The position numbers were made by a program, and so were the translations under genes. Source: Acestrorhynchus altus (taxonomy: Eukaryota; Chordata; Actinopteri; Characiformes; Acestrorhynchidae). From it: a DNA stretch of 64,000 nt. Location of the stretch: contig CM067506.1 in the NCBI GenBank assembly GCA_034509495.1, forward strand, positions 15,986,528-16,050,527, in the 5' to 3' direction. Of this stretch, positions 1 to 11,809 are shown in pieces (positions within the stretch are counted from its first letter, which is position 1; each line of letters begins with the position of its first letter). The notes under the pieces are model-generated. The model was not told the origin of the DNA, did not search any database, and saw only the letters and a program-made list of their open reading frames with translations.

Positions 1-1445
1 ATAACATCTGGGGACCTACAGGCAGCTCCTACCACAGCTGATGCCAAACAGTATCTGCAAGCAAGCAGGGGTTTCCTCTTTGCTAACTAAATACAGAAAA
101 CTGTCTTTACTGGATGTGACTGTACAAAATCTGAGAGGCATAAATGTCTTACAAATCCTAAACACCTATTGATGATAAATGTAGTAATTTTCTCACCACT
201 GCACAGTTTTTCAGACACTACAGTCAACAAAAGAAGCACAAACACAGATCCAAGAGGACGTGGTCAGCTTCAGACTTCCTGTATTTTACCACGTGATGTT
301 TATTCCACATATCAGGCTGTAGAGGCAGTGCCAGTCAGCTCCACAACATAGTAGCCCACAGTCAGTCATGTCTGTAGTAATAACACAGTCAAAACACAGG
401 GCAAAAAGCTTTTCATTACAGGAATAGTTTCGTATTCAGATAAACTGTCCTAAACATGATGCATGCTCTGGTTCAGAACAGAAATCACACAAAAAGCTTT
501 ACAGAAATGTGTCATCCTGCTACTGGAAAAATGTTTCTGAAATCACATACATGCATGACTGGGACATAATAGAGGAAATTAAATTAATACATTCACAATG
601 TCTACATTATTGATGGTTAATTGACTATTTTAAAGTGCAATGTCTATAAAAATGCACATAGACTTATATACTCTGCAAATCACATTCAATTAGTATAGAT
701 ATCAGTAGGTAAATAGCAATATAGATAGCAGAATGTTAATAGAGGACAGTTTGGGAACCCCCACACCTGTAAAATAAATGAGGGGTTATCTTGTCAGTGA
801 GACAATGTACTCATGGCAAGGCAATGTTATTTATTGGAGTTGGAGTGATGCATGATAGTGGGTGTCAGATGGATAGGACATTTCATTTCTGAAGTTGTGC
901 AGTCATTAAACATTCAGTGTCATACTGGGAATAAATCATAAAACCAATTCTAGAAAGCTTGGGTCCGATGGCATGATGCATTATCCTGCTGCAATAGCCC
1001 ATGATTGTGGGGTACACAAACTCAGTGAAGGCCTGTTTAATACAGCAGCCTGAAAGAATTGGTACTGTGATTTATCAGACCACACCACATTGCAATTCCT
1101 CTAGGGTCCAGTTAGCAATCTCACGATTCCAGGTGAGGTGCTGTGTCCAGTGTCATGGTGTTAACAGAGGCACTCTGGTGGGTCTTCTGGTCCCATATCC
1201 CATATGACTCATGAGCTATCATATGTCAGGGTATGAACCACTGCAACACTACATTAGTTTAAATCAGGTTGCATTAACTGAACACTAAACAAACACTATA
1301 CAATTTTTAATTTTTAATCTTTAATAGAAATCTTTGTCTATACAAGAGTTAACTTCCCTTTGCCCACACTCACAGAGACCACTGTGGGCATTATTAAGTA
1401 AAAATATGCAAATTGAGTAGAAGGACAAAGCTCCTTCCGAACCAT
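1..1445. other. Intergenic; one degenerate repeat
   Basis: I see no convincing coding exon here. The short open frames are unsupported by homology or splice structure. About 965-1240 resembles a badly decayed copy of a common fish DNA-transposon repeat: the segments around 970-1010 (loss-of-frame text with 'gcattatcctgctg') and 1070-1110 ('cagaccacaccacattgcaa') match the internal pattern of that family as I remember it. The rest is AT-rich unique-looking sequence. Confidence 0.4.
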
Positions 1446-2114
1446 TCAGTTTCTTGGCTGCTGCAAATCAAGCATGTACTCAATCACCATGAATTTGGTG
1501 ATCCAAGAGTATAGTTCTGGTGAAGCAAACTCTTTGACCTTCTTGTAACCCATGCGCTCATATAGCTTCTGAGCATCTGTCTGGACAACCGAAGTGTAAA
1601 GCACCACAGCAGGAAAGCCCCGTCCTTGGGCAAAGTCTTCAACAGCAAGACACAGTGCTTTGGCGATGCCTTTGCCCCTGTGAGAGCTCCTCACTGACAT
1701 GCGCATGAGCTCCACACAGCCCTTTTTACTCTCTGAAGGCTTGCATGCCACTGTGCCCACCACCCAACCCTGGCTCTCAGCCACCCAGAAGCAGGAGTTG
1801 GGTTGCTCCATGTAGGTCTGACGGATGTTTCTGAGGTCATTACACATGCTCTTCCTAATGAAGCTGTCGATTATGTAGCAAATTCCCTGCCGGCCTGTGG
1901 CCAGGAGTAGTGTGACTACCACTGTAGGCAACAGGAAGGACTTGGAGCTGGCCAGCAGAGTGCAGAACACACACAACAGCAGCAGCTGAGTGTGTGGCTG
2001 CTTCAGCATATGCAGACAGGAGGATCTCAAGAGGCCACGCATACCAAGAGTGAATACTTCTTTGACATCTTCATAGTCGGCATCCTCATAGCAGCGGATC
2101 TGCACTTCAGCCAT
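1446..2114 (-). CDS. nat8-like: NAT8/camello-like N-acetyltransferase, copy 1
   Basis: Intact single-exon frame of 222 residues starting MAEVQIRCYE. NAT8-family proteins are GNAT acetyltransferases anchored in the ER/Golgi membrane that acetylate cysteine conjugates or lysines in the secretory pathway. Residues about 43-73 form a long hydrophobic segment of the membrane anchor. The GNAT domain follows, with the acetyl-CoA loop HRGKGIAKAL (R146-x-x-G149-x-A151) and the C-terminal motif KLYERMGYKK near 183-192. Length equals the usual 220-230 residues of the family. A possible acceptor (tttag) just upstream of the ATG fits a non-coding first exon, as is common for these intronless frames. It is a close relative, on the same strand and of identical length, of the gene at 13420-14088. 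The exact substrate and one-to-one orthology cannot be told from sequence. Confidence 0.9.
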   Translation of the reverse strand: MAEVQIRCYEDADYEDVKEVFTLGMRGLLRSSCLHMLKQPHTQLLLLCVFCTLLASSKSFLLPTVVVTLLLATGRQGICYIIDSFIRKSMCNDLRNIRQTYMEQPNSCFWVAESQGWVVGTVACKPSESKKGCVELMRMSVRSSHRGKGIAKALCLAVEDFAQGRGFPAVVLYTSVVQTDAQKLYERMGYKKVKEFASPELYSWITKFMVIEYMLDLQQPRN

Positions 2115-2495
2115 TGAACTTGAGGTTCTTCACTTTGCTTCTAAATAAACACACACAGGACCACCAATTACACTCTCTAACCATATAAGTCTGAATTGGA
2201 TGAAATGGCATCACTAAACAGGAGGCTGTTGAAAAATACATTCACACCTTTAAATCCAGGTCATGAATAAATACATTAACAACAAACTACCAATACTTTA
2301 AGGATTGCCAGATTTGGTGAATGGGTTGGAATTTTCATGTTTGGCCATGTTTGCATAGACAACTGGGTATGTTTCTGAGGATGTGCACAACCAACATACC
2401 AACCAGATGCAGGATACACATGCACCCATTATACAGACTGAATGCATAGTAAACAAGTATATCTTGAGCCTAGTTTACATGTAGTCCCAAGGTAA

Positions 2496-2496
<1 letters not shown>

Positions 2497-2534
<38 letters not shown>

Positions 2535-2621
2535 CTGTACATGTATGTATATAAACCTGGGATATATATATATATACATACATACATACATACATACATA
2601 CATACATACATACATACACAA
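2497..2621. repeat. Compound microsatellite (GT)n-(TA)n-(CATA)n
   Basis: A run of GT dinucleotides (about 2498-2530) is followed by a spacer, a short TA run and then about eleven CATA units. Open frames across it on both strands (poly Cys-Val, poly Thr-His, Tyr-Val-Cys-Met) are repeat artefacts. Confidence 0.95.
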
Positions 2622-4039
2622 ATGTTATTTTTATTTTAATAATTCCCATGTCCACTTCATTCTGTTCAGGGTCGGGGTGGATCTGGAGTCTTCCTGGGCA
2701 CAAGATCATTGGGCACAAGGCAGAAATATCCCGGGTTTAATTATATCATCCACTTATATGTGAATAATATTACCTATATGTGAATGATATGATTATAAAG
2801 ACATAACAGAACATGGACCATAATTTTGCCAAAGCAGTCTTAATACCAAGCATGTCACAACCTTTTTGAGAAAACAAACAGTCCCAACTTTTGACCATAT
2901 TGTTTCAACACTATAAGAAAGTAGACAATATTATGCCAGTTTGGCAAGTATTACTTTATTTTTCCAGGCAGTACTGGTGGTTGAACAACCAAAACACATT
3001 ATTTATCTTTATTTTCCAGACAAAGGGAATGTGTTTGTGTAGGGCAGCAACTAAGCTTTGCTGGAGACCATTCCTCCCAGACTGGAGTTGTGCATCCCAG
3101 CTATAGTTAATGTTCATCTCTGGATCAAATGTGTGTTTGTAGACAAAACATGTGAATGATTTTCAGGAATGCTGTGGAATATTAACTTGGCTTGGCTTTT
3201 AACCAGAGCATATGTTTGCATGTGTGTGTGTTTTACACTGACTTAACATAACACAGAAAATGGAATATTTGAGCACCAAGATGTCTTTTAAAAGGTGTGC
3301 ATGCTTTGTTTACAATTTTCTGATTTTTTTGCTCAGAAACAACACAGTCATGACTAGACAACCTTGCAATTTGTCTGAGTAAGCACAAAACCCAAATGTA
3401 AAAAAGCATAACAACATAGAGATTAAACCAAAAGTTAATTTAAGTTCATTTAATATAAAAAGTAGTGTTATATATTTATTACATTTAAAATTATATATTG
3501 AAAGTATATTTTATTTTAATATTGATTTGGACTGATTAGTAATGTATTCAAACTCAAAATTAAATATTCTAATAATGAGAGATTCTGGATTTATATAAAC
3601 TATATATTTCTTATTGATCAACAGAAAAAAATGTTTGAAACATTTCTCTTTACATATAACAAATATAAAATGACAGTTTACCATTTGGAGGCAAATAGCC
3701 AAATAATTATAACTAATGGAATTGTCCAGGATAGGCAAACGACACAAGGTGCCATACAAACCAGTTTAGACTATTACCTGGGAATTATCTTTCTATTGGT
3801 GCTAATTACGACATGGTTAGTAAAGTCTTCAAAAAGTTAATTTAAACAGCTCCCACATCTAAAAAACCACAAAACCACCCTAGTTTACATTAATATAATT
3901 TAATGACACTTTACCTGCAAGAGGAAAATCAGAATGTCAGTAGTTCTGATGGCTGTAACTTTGACAGTGACTTTGACTTCCACTCAAAGCAAAGACAGAC
4001 ACAGTCTGAGCTTTAAAAACATGAACTTACTCGATCCTG
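2622..4039. other. Intergenic, AT-rich, nothing recognised
   Basis: No exon, RNA gene or clear mobile element was recognised. The 3420-3660 stretch is very AT-rich. The several short open frames show no domain or splice context. Confidence 0.5.
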
Positions 4040-4261
4040 GGGGGTATTCCAGAAAGCAGGTTCAACAAACTCCAAACTAACCCTGAACTCCGAGCTGACT
4101 TACCTCACCGAGTCATACTCAGAGTTTTCAGTTCCACAGCAGAAGATCAGAGTTGGGTTCCTCAACTCTGAGTAGGTTGAACCAGCTGAAGCGCGATCAC
4201 GGTTACCTATAAACAGGCATTCTTAATGGAGCGCTGAAACAGGGATTGACCATGGAAATGA

Positions 4262-4905
4262 ATGAGGGAAAGCACAACATATTTCACCCCCATTGAGCAG
4301 GAAATATTAATGTCTGCATATGCAGAGAATGAAATCATATTCAGGCATAAAAGCAATTCAGCAGCAGCAGCAAAGGGAGTCATCTTGGGCAAAAATTGCT
4401 GACAGTCAATGTGTGAGTTAAAATAAAAATTAAACTCACAACAATATACTTAGAGAAAGGACATGGAGATATTTTAATTGATGTTTAATTTAAATGGTAA
4501 ATTATTATTATTAATAATAATATTTAAACATTTTTATTTGTCTTGATTTGTACACTTTTTTTTAATTAACCTATGTGTAATCCAAGTGGGATGAAACGCA
4601 CATGGCAGCAAGTGAAGATGAAATATAAAAACATAGTCCAAAGTGGTACAACTTGTACACAACTACCTAATGTTCTTACTTTTATCAAGCTATGTTTGCC
4701 CTACAGTTGATTATGGTTTTGTAGCTAATAGGGAAAAGGCTGAGGTAAGAAAAACAGTTGGGGGGCCACCACTGCCACCTTTAACCCTGGCAGAGGAGCT
4801 GGCACTTCCACAGAACAGTGGGAGGCCCATCACTCATGGAATCACTGGAGGGAGCTCATTTGAGCCATCAACCCTCCAGGACACACCTCATTATGTTAAA
4901 GGCAT
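4262..4905 (+). pseudogene. Harbinger MYB/SANT-like accessory protein, broken
   Basis: From ATG 4262 a 46-residue frame reads with FTPIEQEILMSAYAENEIIF and then an Ala run before a stop near 4400. This is the start of the trihelix/MYB domain of Harbinger accessory proteins, which bind the element ends and carry the transposase into the nucleus. A second part at about 4700-4905 (KTVGGPPLPPLTLAEELAL and then GRPITHGITGG) is the characteristic Pro-rich middle of the same protein, ending at a possible donor (AAAG-G) near 4904. The end of the MYB domain between the parts is not readable in one frame, so the gene seems decayed. Confidence 0.7.
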
Positions 4906-5213
4906 GTTCGTTACATTTATTAGTTCATAGTTCATAAACTGTGAACGGCGTTGATATTCTTAACATGTTAAAGGAACACAAAACTGCAAATAGAACAGAC
5001 AAGACTGGAAATTGAGTTGCTGGAATATAAATTAAAGGTGGGAGAAGTTGCTGTGAGTGTATATCTGTTTTTACCAAGAATAAGGACAAGAAAATTCACT
5101 TGTTGGCATTTTTTTCAGGAAATAAAGAAACCAATTTAAATTGTCCTCAGTTTATATTGTAACGGGCGAATGGGGAAAGAAAATGGGGGGTGGGGGTGGG
5201 GGTGGGGGGGTAA

Positions 5214-6425
5214 TCAATCAGCAAAACAGTGATTGCAGATTGCATTTCTGACAATTCCACCATTTCTGTGTTTGGGTAAATCCACATGAGGCTCCTCCTC
5301 ATCATTTATTTGGGGTATGGCAGGATGTTGCTCCCTTCTTATGGTGGCAATGTTGTGCAATACCACACATGTCACTATAATGTCACATGCCCTCTCTGGG
5401 GTGACCCTGAGCCCCCGCAGGCACTGTAACCTAGCCTTGAGGATCCCGATCGTCATTTCAACCCTTGCTCTTGTTCTGCAGAGGGCCAGGTTGTAGCATG
5501 ACTGGGGTCCAGGCTCAGGGTCAGGGTATGGTGTCATCACATAAGGCATGCAGGGATACCCTCTGTCTGCAAGGAGGATGCCGTTGTATTGTCCTGTAAG
5601 CACACAGGGGGTGCAGTGGTTTAAAACTCAAACAATGTATCAATACACTAAATGTGAACCACATCCATAGCTAAAGTACCACAGACTTACCCTGATCAAA
5701 TTTACTGTATAGTGCAGACTCTTGAAAAATCCTTGCATCATGCAGAGCCTGGCCATTTGGCTTCAACATTAGTAATAATGTTGGTAGCATCACATATGCT
5801 CTTAATGGAGGAGAAAATTTATGTAATGTTTATGTAATGTATTAAATATTAGTCCCTTTATTTTTTAAATAGAAGTAAATTTATGATCAGTACTTGTATA
5901 TTAATGCTGTGGAAGGATTTTCGGTTTACATAATTCCCTTCACTTTCAGCAGGTGCTTTGATTGGAATGTGGGTTCCATCCATGCATCCAATGACTCTTG
6001 GAAATAAAATATTATATTAAAAAAATATTAAATTGTGCAGAGCTATTTATCTTTCACTTCCGATTTGTCTGATAATATTGTAATCTTTGTTAATAAAGAC
6101 AAACCTGCAATTCTGTGGAAACAACAACTGTTTTAAAGCTAGGCATACAGTTGCCTTGCCTATGTGTTCAGCGTCTCCTACATTGTACAAAAAAAGACCC
6201 ATTGGCAAAGAAACGGAGAGCAATGCATAAAGTCTGCAGAGACGTGAGGGCTGATCCACGATGTGTAATATTTGAAATGTTTGGCTTTAAAATATTGTTT
6301 AAGTATAAAACTGACTGCGAGGAAAAACAGTAACATTTGAGGAGAAACTCATCGGGAAATGAAAGCACGTCGAATCTGGGTCTAATTACTCGTTCACAAC
6401 AAAGATCTCTGCGAATAATTTTCAC
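5214..6425 (-). pseudogene. Harbinger (HARBI1-like) transposase, interrupted
   Basis: Four blocks of a HARBI1-like transposase read on the minus strand. Block 1 (about 6425-6175) has the N-terminal helix-turn-helix region (LSFPDEFLLKCYCFS, ISNITHRGSALTSLQTLC, ALRFFANGSFF). Block 2 (about 6210-6100) continues in another frame (FLYNVGDAEHIGKATVCLAL), showing a one-base slip in a T/A run near 6185-6195. Block 3 (about 6005-5890) has PRVIGCMDGTHIPIKAP with the first catalytic Asp. Block 4 (about 5765-5695, then 5603-5214) has GSAHDARIFQESALYSKF, LLADRGYPCMPY with the second Asp, and CRTRARVEMTIGILKAR with the final Glu. The catalytic D-D-E residues therefore survive, but the frameshift breaks the protein. 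Introns between blocks are normal in this family. Confidence 0.8.
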
Positions 6426-6881
6426 TACAAAATCAACTGGATCCAGGAGAAAAGGACACGCCCTGTTTGCATGAGAAAAGTGGGCGTAACCCTGAGTTCG
6501 AAGTAAGTTAACCTGCCAGCAAGTAGGTTAGCTTCAGAGCATAAGTTGCTATAGGAACTGACTCAGGTTCTCTTTAAGCTCGGTTTCTGGAATGGAAAAC
6601 CCCGACTTTTTGTTAACTCTGAGTTAACTTACCCGGTTTGGTCACTTAACCCGCTTTCTGGAATATCCCTCTGCCCTATAAAGGAGGTAATGCTTGTGTA
6701 CAAAATCATTACTCAATACTCTCAACTTAAGGCAGCCCTACCTCAGAGGCAGTACAAACTTCACTGGTTCTGAAAATAACCTGTTAAAATAACTGGTAGG
6801 AGGAGCTGTAGAAAAGTGTATCTGCTAGAGATGGGCAATTACAGGTGCAAAATCATGGGGACCTACAGACGTCATACACAT

Positions 6882-8440
6882 ACAGTGCCCTCCATAAGTG
6901 TTTTTCTAAATAATATAGGACCACAATGGAAAAAGTAATGGAGTAAAATCCAACCTTTAACTCAAGTGAATTTTAAGGGGGGGAAAAATCCCTGAATAAG
7001 AAATAATTATTCTTCATAAAATCACCTGTTCCACAATTTTTGGCACCCCTAACAATTCTCAGGAAATAAATGTAATGAAAGTAATTCTGTCAATTCTACA
7101 GTAGTTTACGAAGTTGATCAGAGTATGTAGGAACATTTAATTAGTAATTCACATCTTCCTGTTTCCCTGGGGTATAAATATGACGTGACACAAAGGCCAT
7201 TTCTCTTCAACATGGGAAAGAAAAAAGAACATACCATACCAAGTAAGACATGTGTGTTGACCTTCACAAGTCAGGAAATGGCTAAAGAAAATAGCCACTC
7301 GCCTACACCTGTCCATATCTACTGTCAGAGGAATTATTAAGAAGTTTAAAACAACTGGAACAGTGGTAAACATGCCTGGATGAGGATGCAAGTTTATTTT
7401 GCCACCACACACAGTGAGGAGGATGATAAGAGAAATAAAAAGTTCTCCAAAGCTCACTGTTACAGAATTGCAACAAATGGTAGCTTATTGGGGTCACAAA
7501 GTCTCCAAAACAACCATCAGGTGCTATCTACATGATAACAAGCTGTTTGGGAGGCATGCACGGAAAAACCTTTTCTCACTCACAATCATAAACGCAAACG
7601 TTTGGAGTTTGCTAAGCAGTCCTGGAACTTTAACTGGGACCGTGTGCTTTGGTCAGATGAAACAAAGATCGAGCTTTTTGGCAACAAAGGCTCTAAGTGG
7701 GTCTGGCGTAACAAGAGCTGAGTATGCAGAAAAGCACCTCATGCCCACTGTGAAATATGTTGGAGGATCAGTGATGCTGTGGGCCTGTTTCTCTTCCAAA
7801 GGCCTTGGGAACCTTGTTAGGGTGCATGGCATCATGAATGCTTTGAAAAACCAGGACATTTAAAACAAAATCTGGTGGCTTCTGCCCGAAAGCTGGACAT
7901 GGGTCATCACTGGGTCTTTCAGCAAGATAATGACCCTAAACATATGGCCAAATCTACATAGAAATGTTTCACCTCACATAGAATCAAGCTCCTCCCATGG
8001 CCATCTCAGTCCTCAGACCTCAACCCCATTGAAAACCTGTGGGGTGAGCTGAAGAGGAGAGTGCAGAGGAGAGGACCCAGGTCGCTGGATGATTTAGAGA
8101 GATTGTGCAAAGAGGAATATTCGAAGATCCCTCTTTCTGGATTCTCCCATCTTGTGAAACATTATAGGAGGAAAATTAGGTGCTGTTTTGTTGGCAAAAG
8201 GGGGTTGTACAAAGTATTAACATCAGGGGTGCCAATAATTGTGGCACACATGATTTGATGTTCAACAATTATTTCTTAATCTGGATTTTTTTTTTGCTAC
8301 TGAATAAATGCACTTGAGTTAAGGTTGGATTTTACTCTTTTTTCCATCATGGTCTTATATTATTTCAAAAAAACTAAATTTATTAGAACCAAACGAACAC
8401 ATCTTAACCAGGGGTGCCAATAATTATGGAGGGCACTGTA
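6882..8440 (+). mobile_element. Tc1/mariner (Tc1-like) transposon, decayed
   Basis: The ends are inverted repeats, TACAGTGCCCTCCATAA at the left and its complement at the right (8424-8440), each bordered by TA as expected for Tc1 insertion. The length of about 1.56 kb is full size. A transposase remnant runs in the same direction: 7399-7860 keeps TVTELQQMVAYWGHKVSKTTIRCYL (helix-turn-helix) and PTVKYVGGSVMLWACFSSKG (core), with frame breaks, and 7985-8055 keeps the SSDLNPIENLWGELK-type block in another frame. It cannot encode an active enzyme. Confidence 0.9.
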
Positions 8441-9825
8441 TAACTAGATGACTTAATATCTAAACTTGGTGGTCTCGTCATTGTGTGATGAATTACCAGC
8501 AATTAATGCAGTTTGAAAAACAGCCAAAAACATCCCACAAAATCAGCTTAGGATTCTAAAAGTTAAATGAACCTTCTGCAGTAAAATCGAACAAGAACTA
8601 GTTTAGATTTTTCCTGTTTTCCATTTAATACTTCTTTACATTTCTGGTTTGATGTCTGCTAGTTCCTTCAGATCCTTCTCCTTTTCCTCCAGGATTTCTA
8701 TCCTAATGTCCTCCTCCTTCTGGCTCTGCAGCCTTCTCTCCTATACCACATCCATCTACATTTCCAGCCTCCTCTCCAAAGCCTTGTATCTTTTTGGCTA
8801 TTTGATATAATGTGAATGTAACAGGTGTTCTTTATATTATCAGAATTTCATGGATAATGGGCCAAAAGAAATGATCCAAAATGACCTGGAATAAAGTAAG
8901 AAAGTTTACATGGCCATTGAGTGTTATGAAGGCTTTCACCTGGTCTTATACAGTTGCCATTTTTGAGATTTAGTTTAGTAATTCAGTCATGAATTCCTTG
9001 TAGTATTTTATAACTATGACATGACACAAGAACTAAATATTTGTGAAAATAAACTCTATATAGTCTATTCATTCATAATAATTACTTTTCCTGATATATA
9101 CTATCACATAGCACTGACATATTACCTAACACCTGAGACACTGAAAGATACACTAATCTGTGGTGGTCCTGACAGGGTGAAAGGCTAATAAAGTATGCAG
9201 ATGGACTACAGTCTGTATTCATAGAACTACAAAGTGCTACTGTATGGAAAGAGGAGCTGATAAAATAAACAGTGAATATAGGTGGTCACACGATCATGGT
9301 TGACCTGTGTAAACCCAATACTCAGAAGACTAAGATAGTTAAATTGTGGATTTGGATAGGGAAGAAAATGGCTATATATTTGTGATGTAATCATAACACC
9401 CCTTCCTTCTTATTACAAGTTCCATAAGAAATCTGTACACATAATGTGTGTTTGTCATTTGAATGCAGTGTGACTATGTGTAAAGTAGTATAGGGACTAG
9501 ATCTAGGTTTAACATTTGCAGGTTGTCACAAACTGTTAAGATGCAAAATGGGAGAAAATTGAAGGTTAGGTTTGGTTTTTACTATATTCTGTTTGGTTGT
9601 GAGTAAGTTTAAAGATCGGTATCTGAAATTCATAGATATTGATATGAAATAAATAAATTAATATGATTATAAATTGAAAGTTTATAAAGGTTTCAGCTTC
9701 TCACTTCTTAGAGTCACTTTTTGTCTTGCAACACAAACCAGTACAGATATGTAATACCACTCACATGTATGTAATATTGGATCATTTACCTCAATAAATA
9801 ATTTGTGTAATTCAAGTTTATTCAT
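8441..9825. other. Intergenic, nothing recognised
   Basis: No exon-like frame longer than chance and no recognised mobile element in this stretch. Confidence 0.5.
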
Positions 9826-10175
9826 TCATTCATTCATTTTCCAAACCGCTTATTCCTGAATAGGGTCACGGGTGAGCCGGTGCCCAGCCGGCAACTCTGA
9901 GCGCAAGGGTGGGAAACAACCCTAGACAGGGCGCTAATCCATCGTAGGGCTCACACAGACACTCACATCCATACACTAAGGGCCACTTCAGAGTCACCAA
10001 TTCACCTACCATGCATGTCTTTGGACTGTGGGGGAAACCGGAGTACCCGGAGGAAACCCATGCGAACACGGGGAGAACATGCAAACTCCACACAGAAACT
10101 TCCCAGGTCGCCCCACCCGAACAGGTCTTGCTGTGAGGCAACAGCGCTACCCACGGCGCCACCGTGCCACCTCAA
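9826..10175 (-). mobile_element. High-copy fish interspersed repeat (SINE or LINE tail)
   Basis: Read on the minus strand this starts GGCACGGTGGCGCCGTGGGT, passes through the GTTTCCCCCACAGTCCAAAG and CCGTGTTCGCATGGGTTTCC blocks and ends in a (GAATGAAT)n microsatellite at 9826-9838. This arrangement is a very common teleost interspersed repeat. I recognise the sequence but not the family name with certainty. The two open frames over it are not genes. Confidence 0.75.
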
Positions 10176-11809
10176 GTTTAATATATGTGTCTGAATTTTT
10201 TATTTGGTTCTCCTAATCAACATTTAGGACTAATGAAGTATAGAAAATTCCTAAGGGTTCACAAACCTTTAAGCACCACTGTAAGTAAGCTAGACAGTGG
10301 CCAGGCAGCTCATAGTAAAGTCAGGAAACCATTACAAAAACAAAACTCATACATTTATGGAGACTGGCTGACCGCTCTTATCCAGAGTAATGCACGTTTG
10401 AGTCATGTAGTATAAAGTGTTAGAAATCCTGGCCAAGGAGTTGCATGTTGTTGTAGCGTAATGTGTTTGCTTGACCCCAGGAATAAAGTTTGCCATGTGG
10501 GAATGCGGATCACATCTGCTACAATGAATGAATCAATCAATAACAAAACAGAATTTCAAAATATGTTTATCTCTTACTAATAGGGCCTGCCTATTCATTA
10601 CAGGTAGTCTTCACTGTACAGTCATGTAAGCTTGTTCTGACACAGAAATTCTAACTTTACTGACATTCAACATTTGCTTGGAACACTGTTTGCCAGCACT
10701 GTCTGCTGTGATCACATAGTATTTTTACCTGCTGACTAGTGAGGTTTCAAAACTTAAAACTTCTATAATTGAAACTGGCCTGACTTGGCTTCTTTGATAG
10801 GACAAGAACTAAAGTGGAACAGGTACTGGTCACATTCTAATATTTTAAAGGTGCCCTAGAATATAACTACATTTAGAACTGTATTTATCTTGGCATTATT
10901 GAACAGTAAGAGTTCAATACATGACTGTGCCAAACCATGAACCTCAAATGAGCCAAGCTCATGAACACAGCATTACCTGGGCCAGTGTCCTCTGGAAGGA
11001 AGCTGAATGCTTTGTTAAATCCTTAGTTGACCAGGTTTTACCATCTCTTCTTCCCAGTGTCCACTACCACAAAAAAATGGGTGTGAATCATACATTGGAA
11101 GGCAAAAACACTGCCCACTTGTGTGAAAAAGAGGGTGCACAATCTAAAATCTAGCAGGCTAACCACACCATGCCATGGGGACACTGACACAGACACTGGG
11201 ACACTATCTGGTAAAATCCTGATTCATTAAAAAAAAAAAGCAAAACTAATATAACTGTGCTAAAAACAATCATAGGTTATGCTATTTGGCTTCTGTGTGC
11301 AGTTGCAAGGATGTAATGTGTTCTGCATCTGGACATCTCCTGCAAACATCACATACACATTCTATGGCACCTTTAAATAGCAGTAAGTAAAACCAGCAGT
11401 AAACAAATCCAACATGCCACCAGCAAAGCCACCAGCTGGCAGTCAGAAAATTTATCACCAGCTAGTCCATGCCATCCTGGAGAAGAATAAAACATGAAAA
11501 TGTACAAATCAAGATGTCAAGGACTAAAGCTATTATGCTCTTTGCTCTGTTACACCATGGTTTCTCAAAACATGGGTTGAGAAAAGGACAGTCCAAAGTC
11601 TAATTTATCCAGTACTTATTAACATTTCAGTCCGGTTCTGCATAAGCAGAAATGGAAAAAAGTCATAAACTGGCCAGGCTTTACAAAATTAACTAAAAGC
11701 TGAAAAAAGGAATATCAACTGACAGTTGACAATCAACTGAATGAGAACTTACAGTTTGTACTGAAAAAATGAGGGGTGTTCTAAAAACAAATTTGACTAG
11801 TAGTGTGTA
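10176..11809. other. Intergenic; small L2-like fragment
   Basis: Mostly unrecognised. At about 10360-10400 the text TGACCGCTCTTATCCAGAGTAATGCA matches, in complement, the 3' end seen on the L2-type LINE near 23980-24010, so it is probably a tail fragment of the same family. Confidence 0.45.

Larger units (their letters stand above)
4040..6670. mobile_element. PIF/Harbinger DNA transposon, near full length, decayed
   Basis: The ends are inverted repeats: the left end reads GGGGTATTCCAGAAAGCAGG and the right end, reverse-complemented, GGGATATTCCAGAAAGCGGG. Further subterminal similarity lies inside (short AACTC/GAGTT and GTTAA motifs). The element carries the two genes typical of animal Harbingers in convergent order: a MYB/SANT-like DNA-binding protein on the plus strand (pieces at 4262-4400 and about 4700-4905) and a transposase on the minus strand (6425 down to 5214). 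CTG flanks both ends (4037-4039 and 6671-6673) but the family normally duplicates a TA-rich triplet, so the exact borders and target duplication are unsettled. The transposase has a probable frameshift and the MYB-like frame is broken, so the copy is probably not autonomous. Confidence 0.85.

Noticed and set aside
2429..2763. Three frames of about 60-87 residues rich in Tyr-Val-Cys-Met or Thr-His
   Set aside because: Translations of microsatellites.
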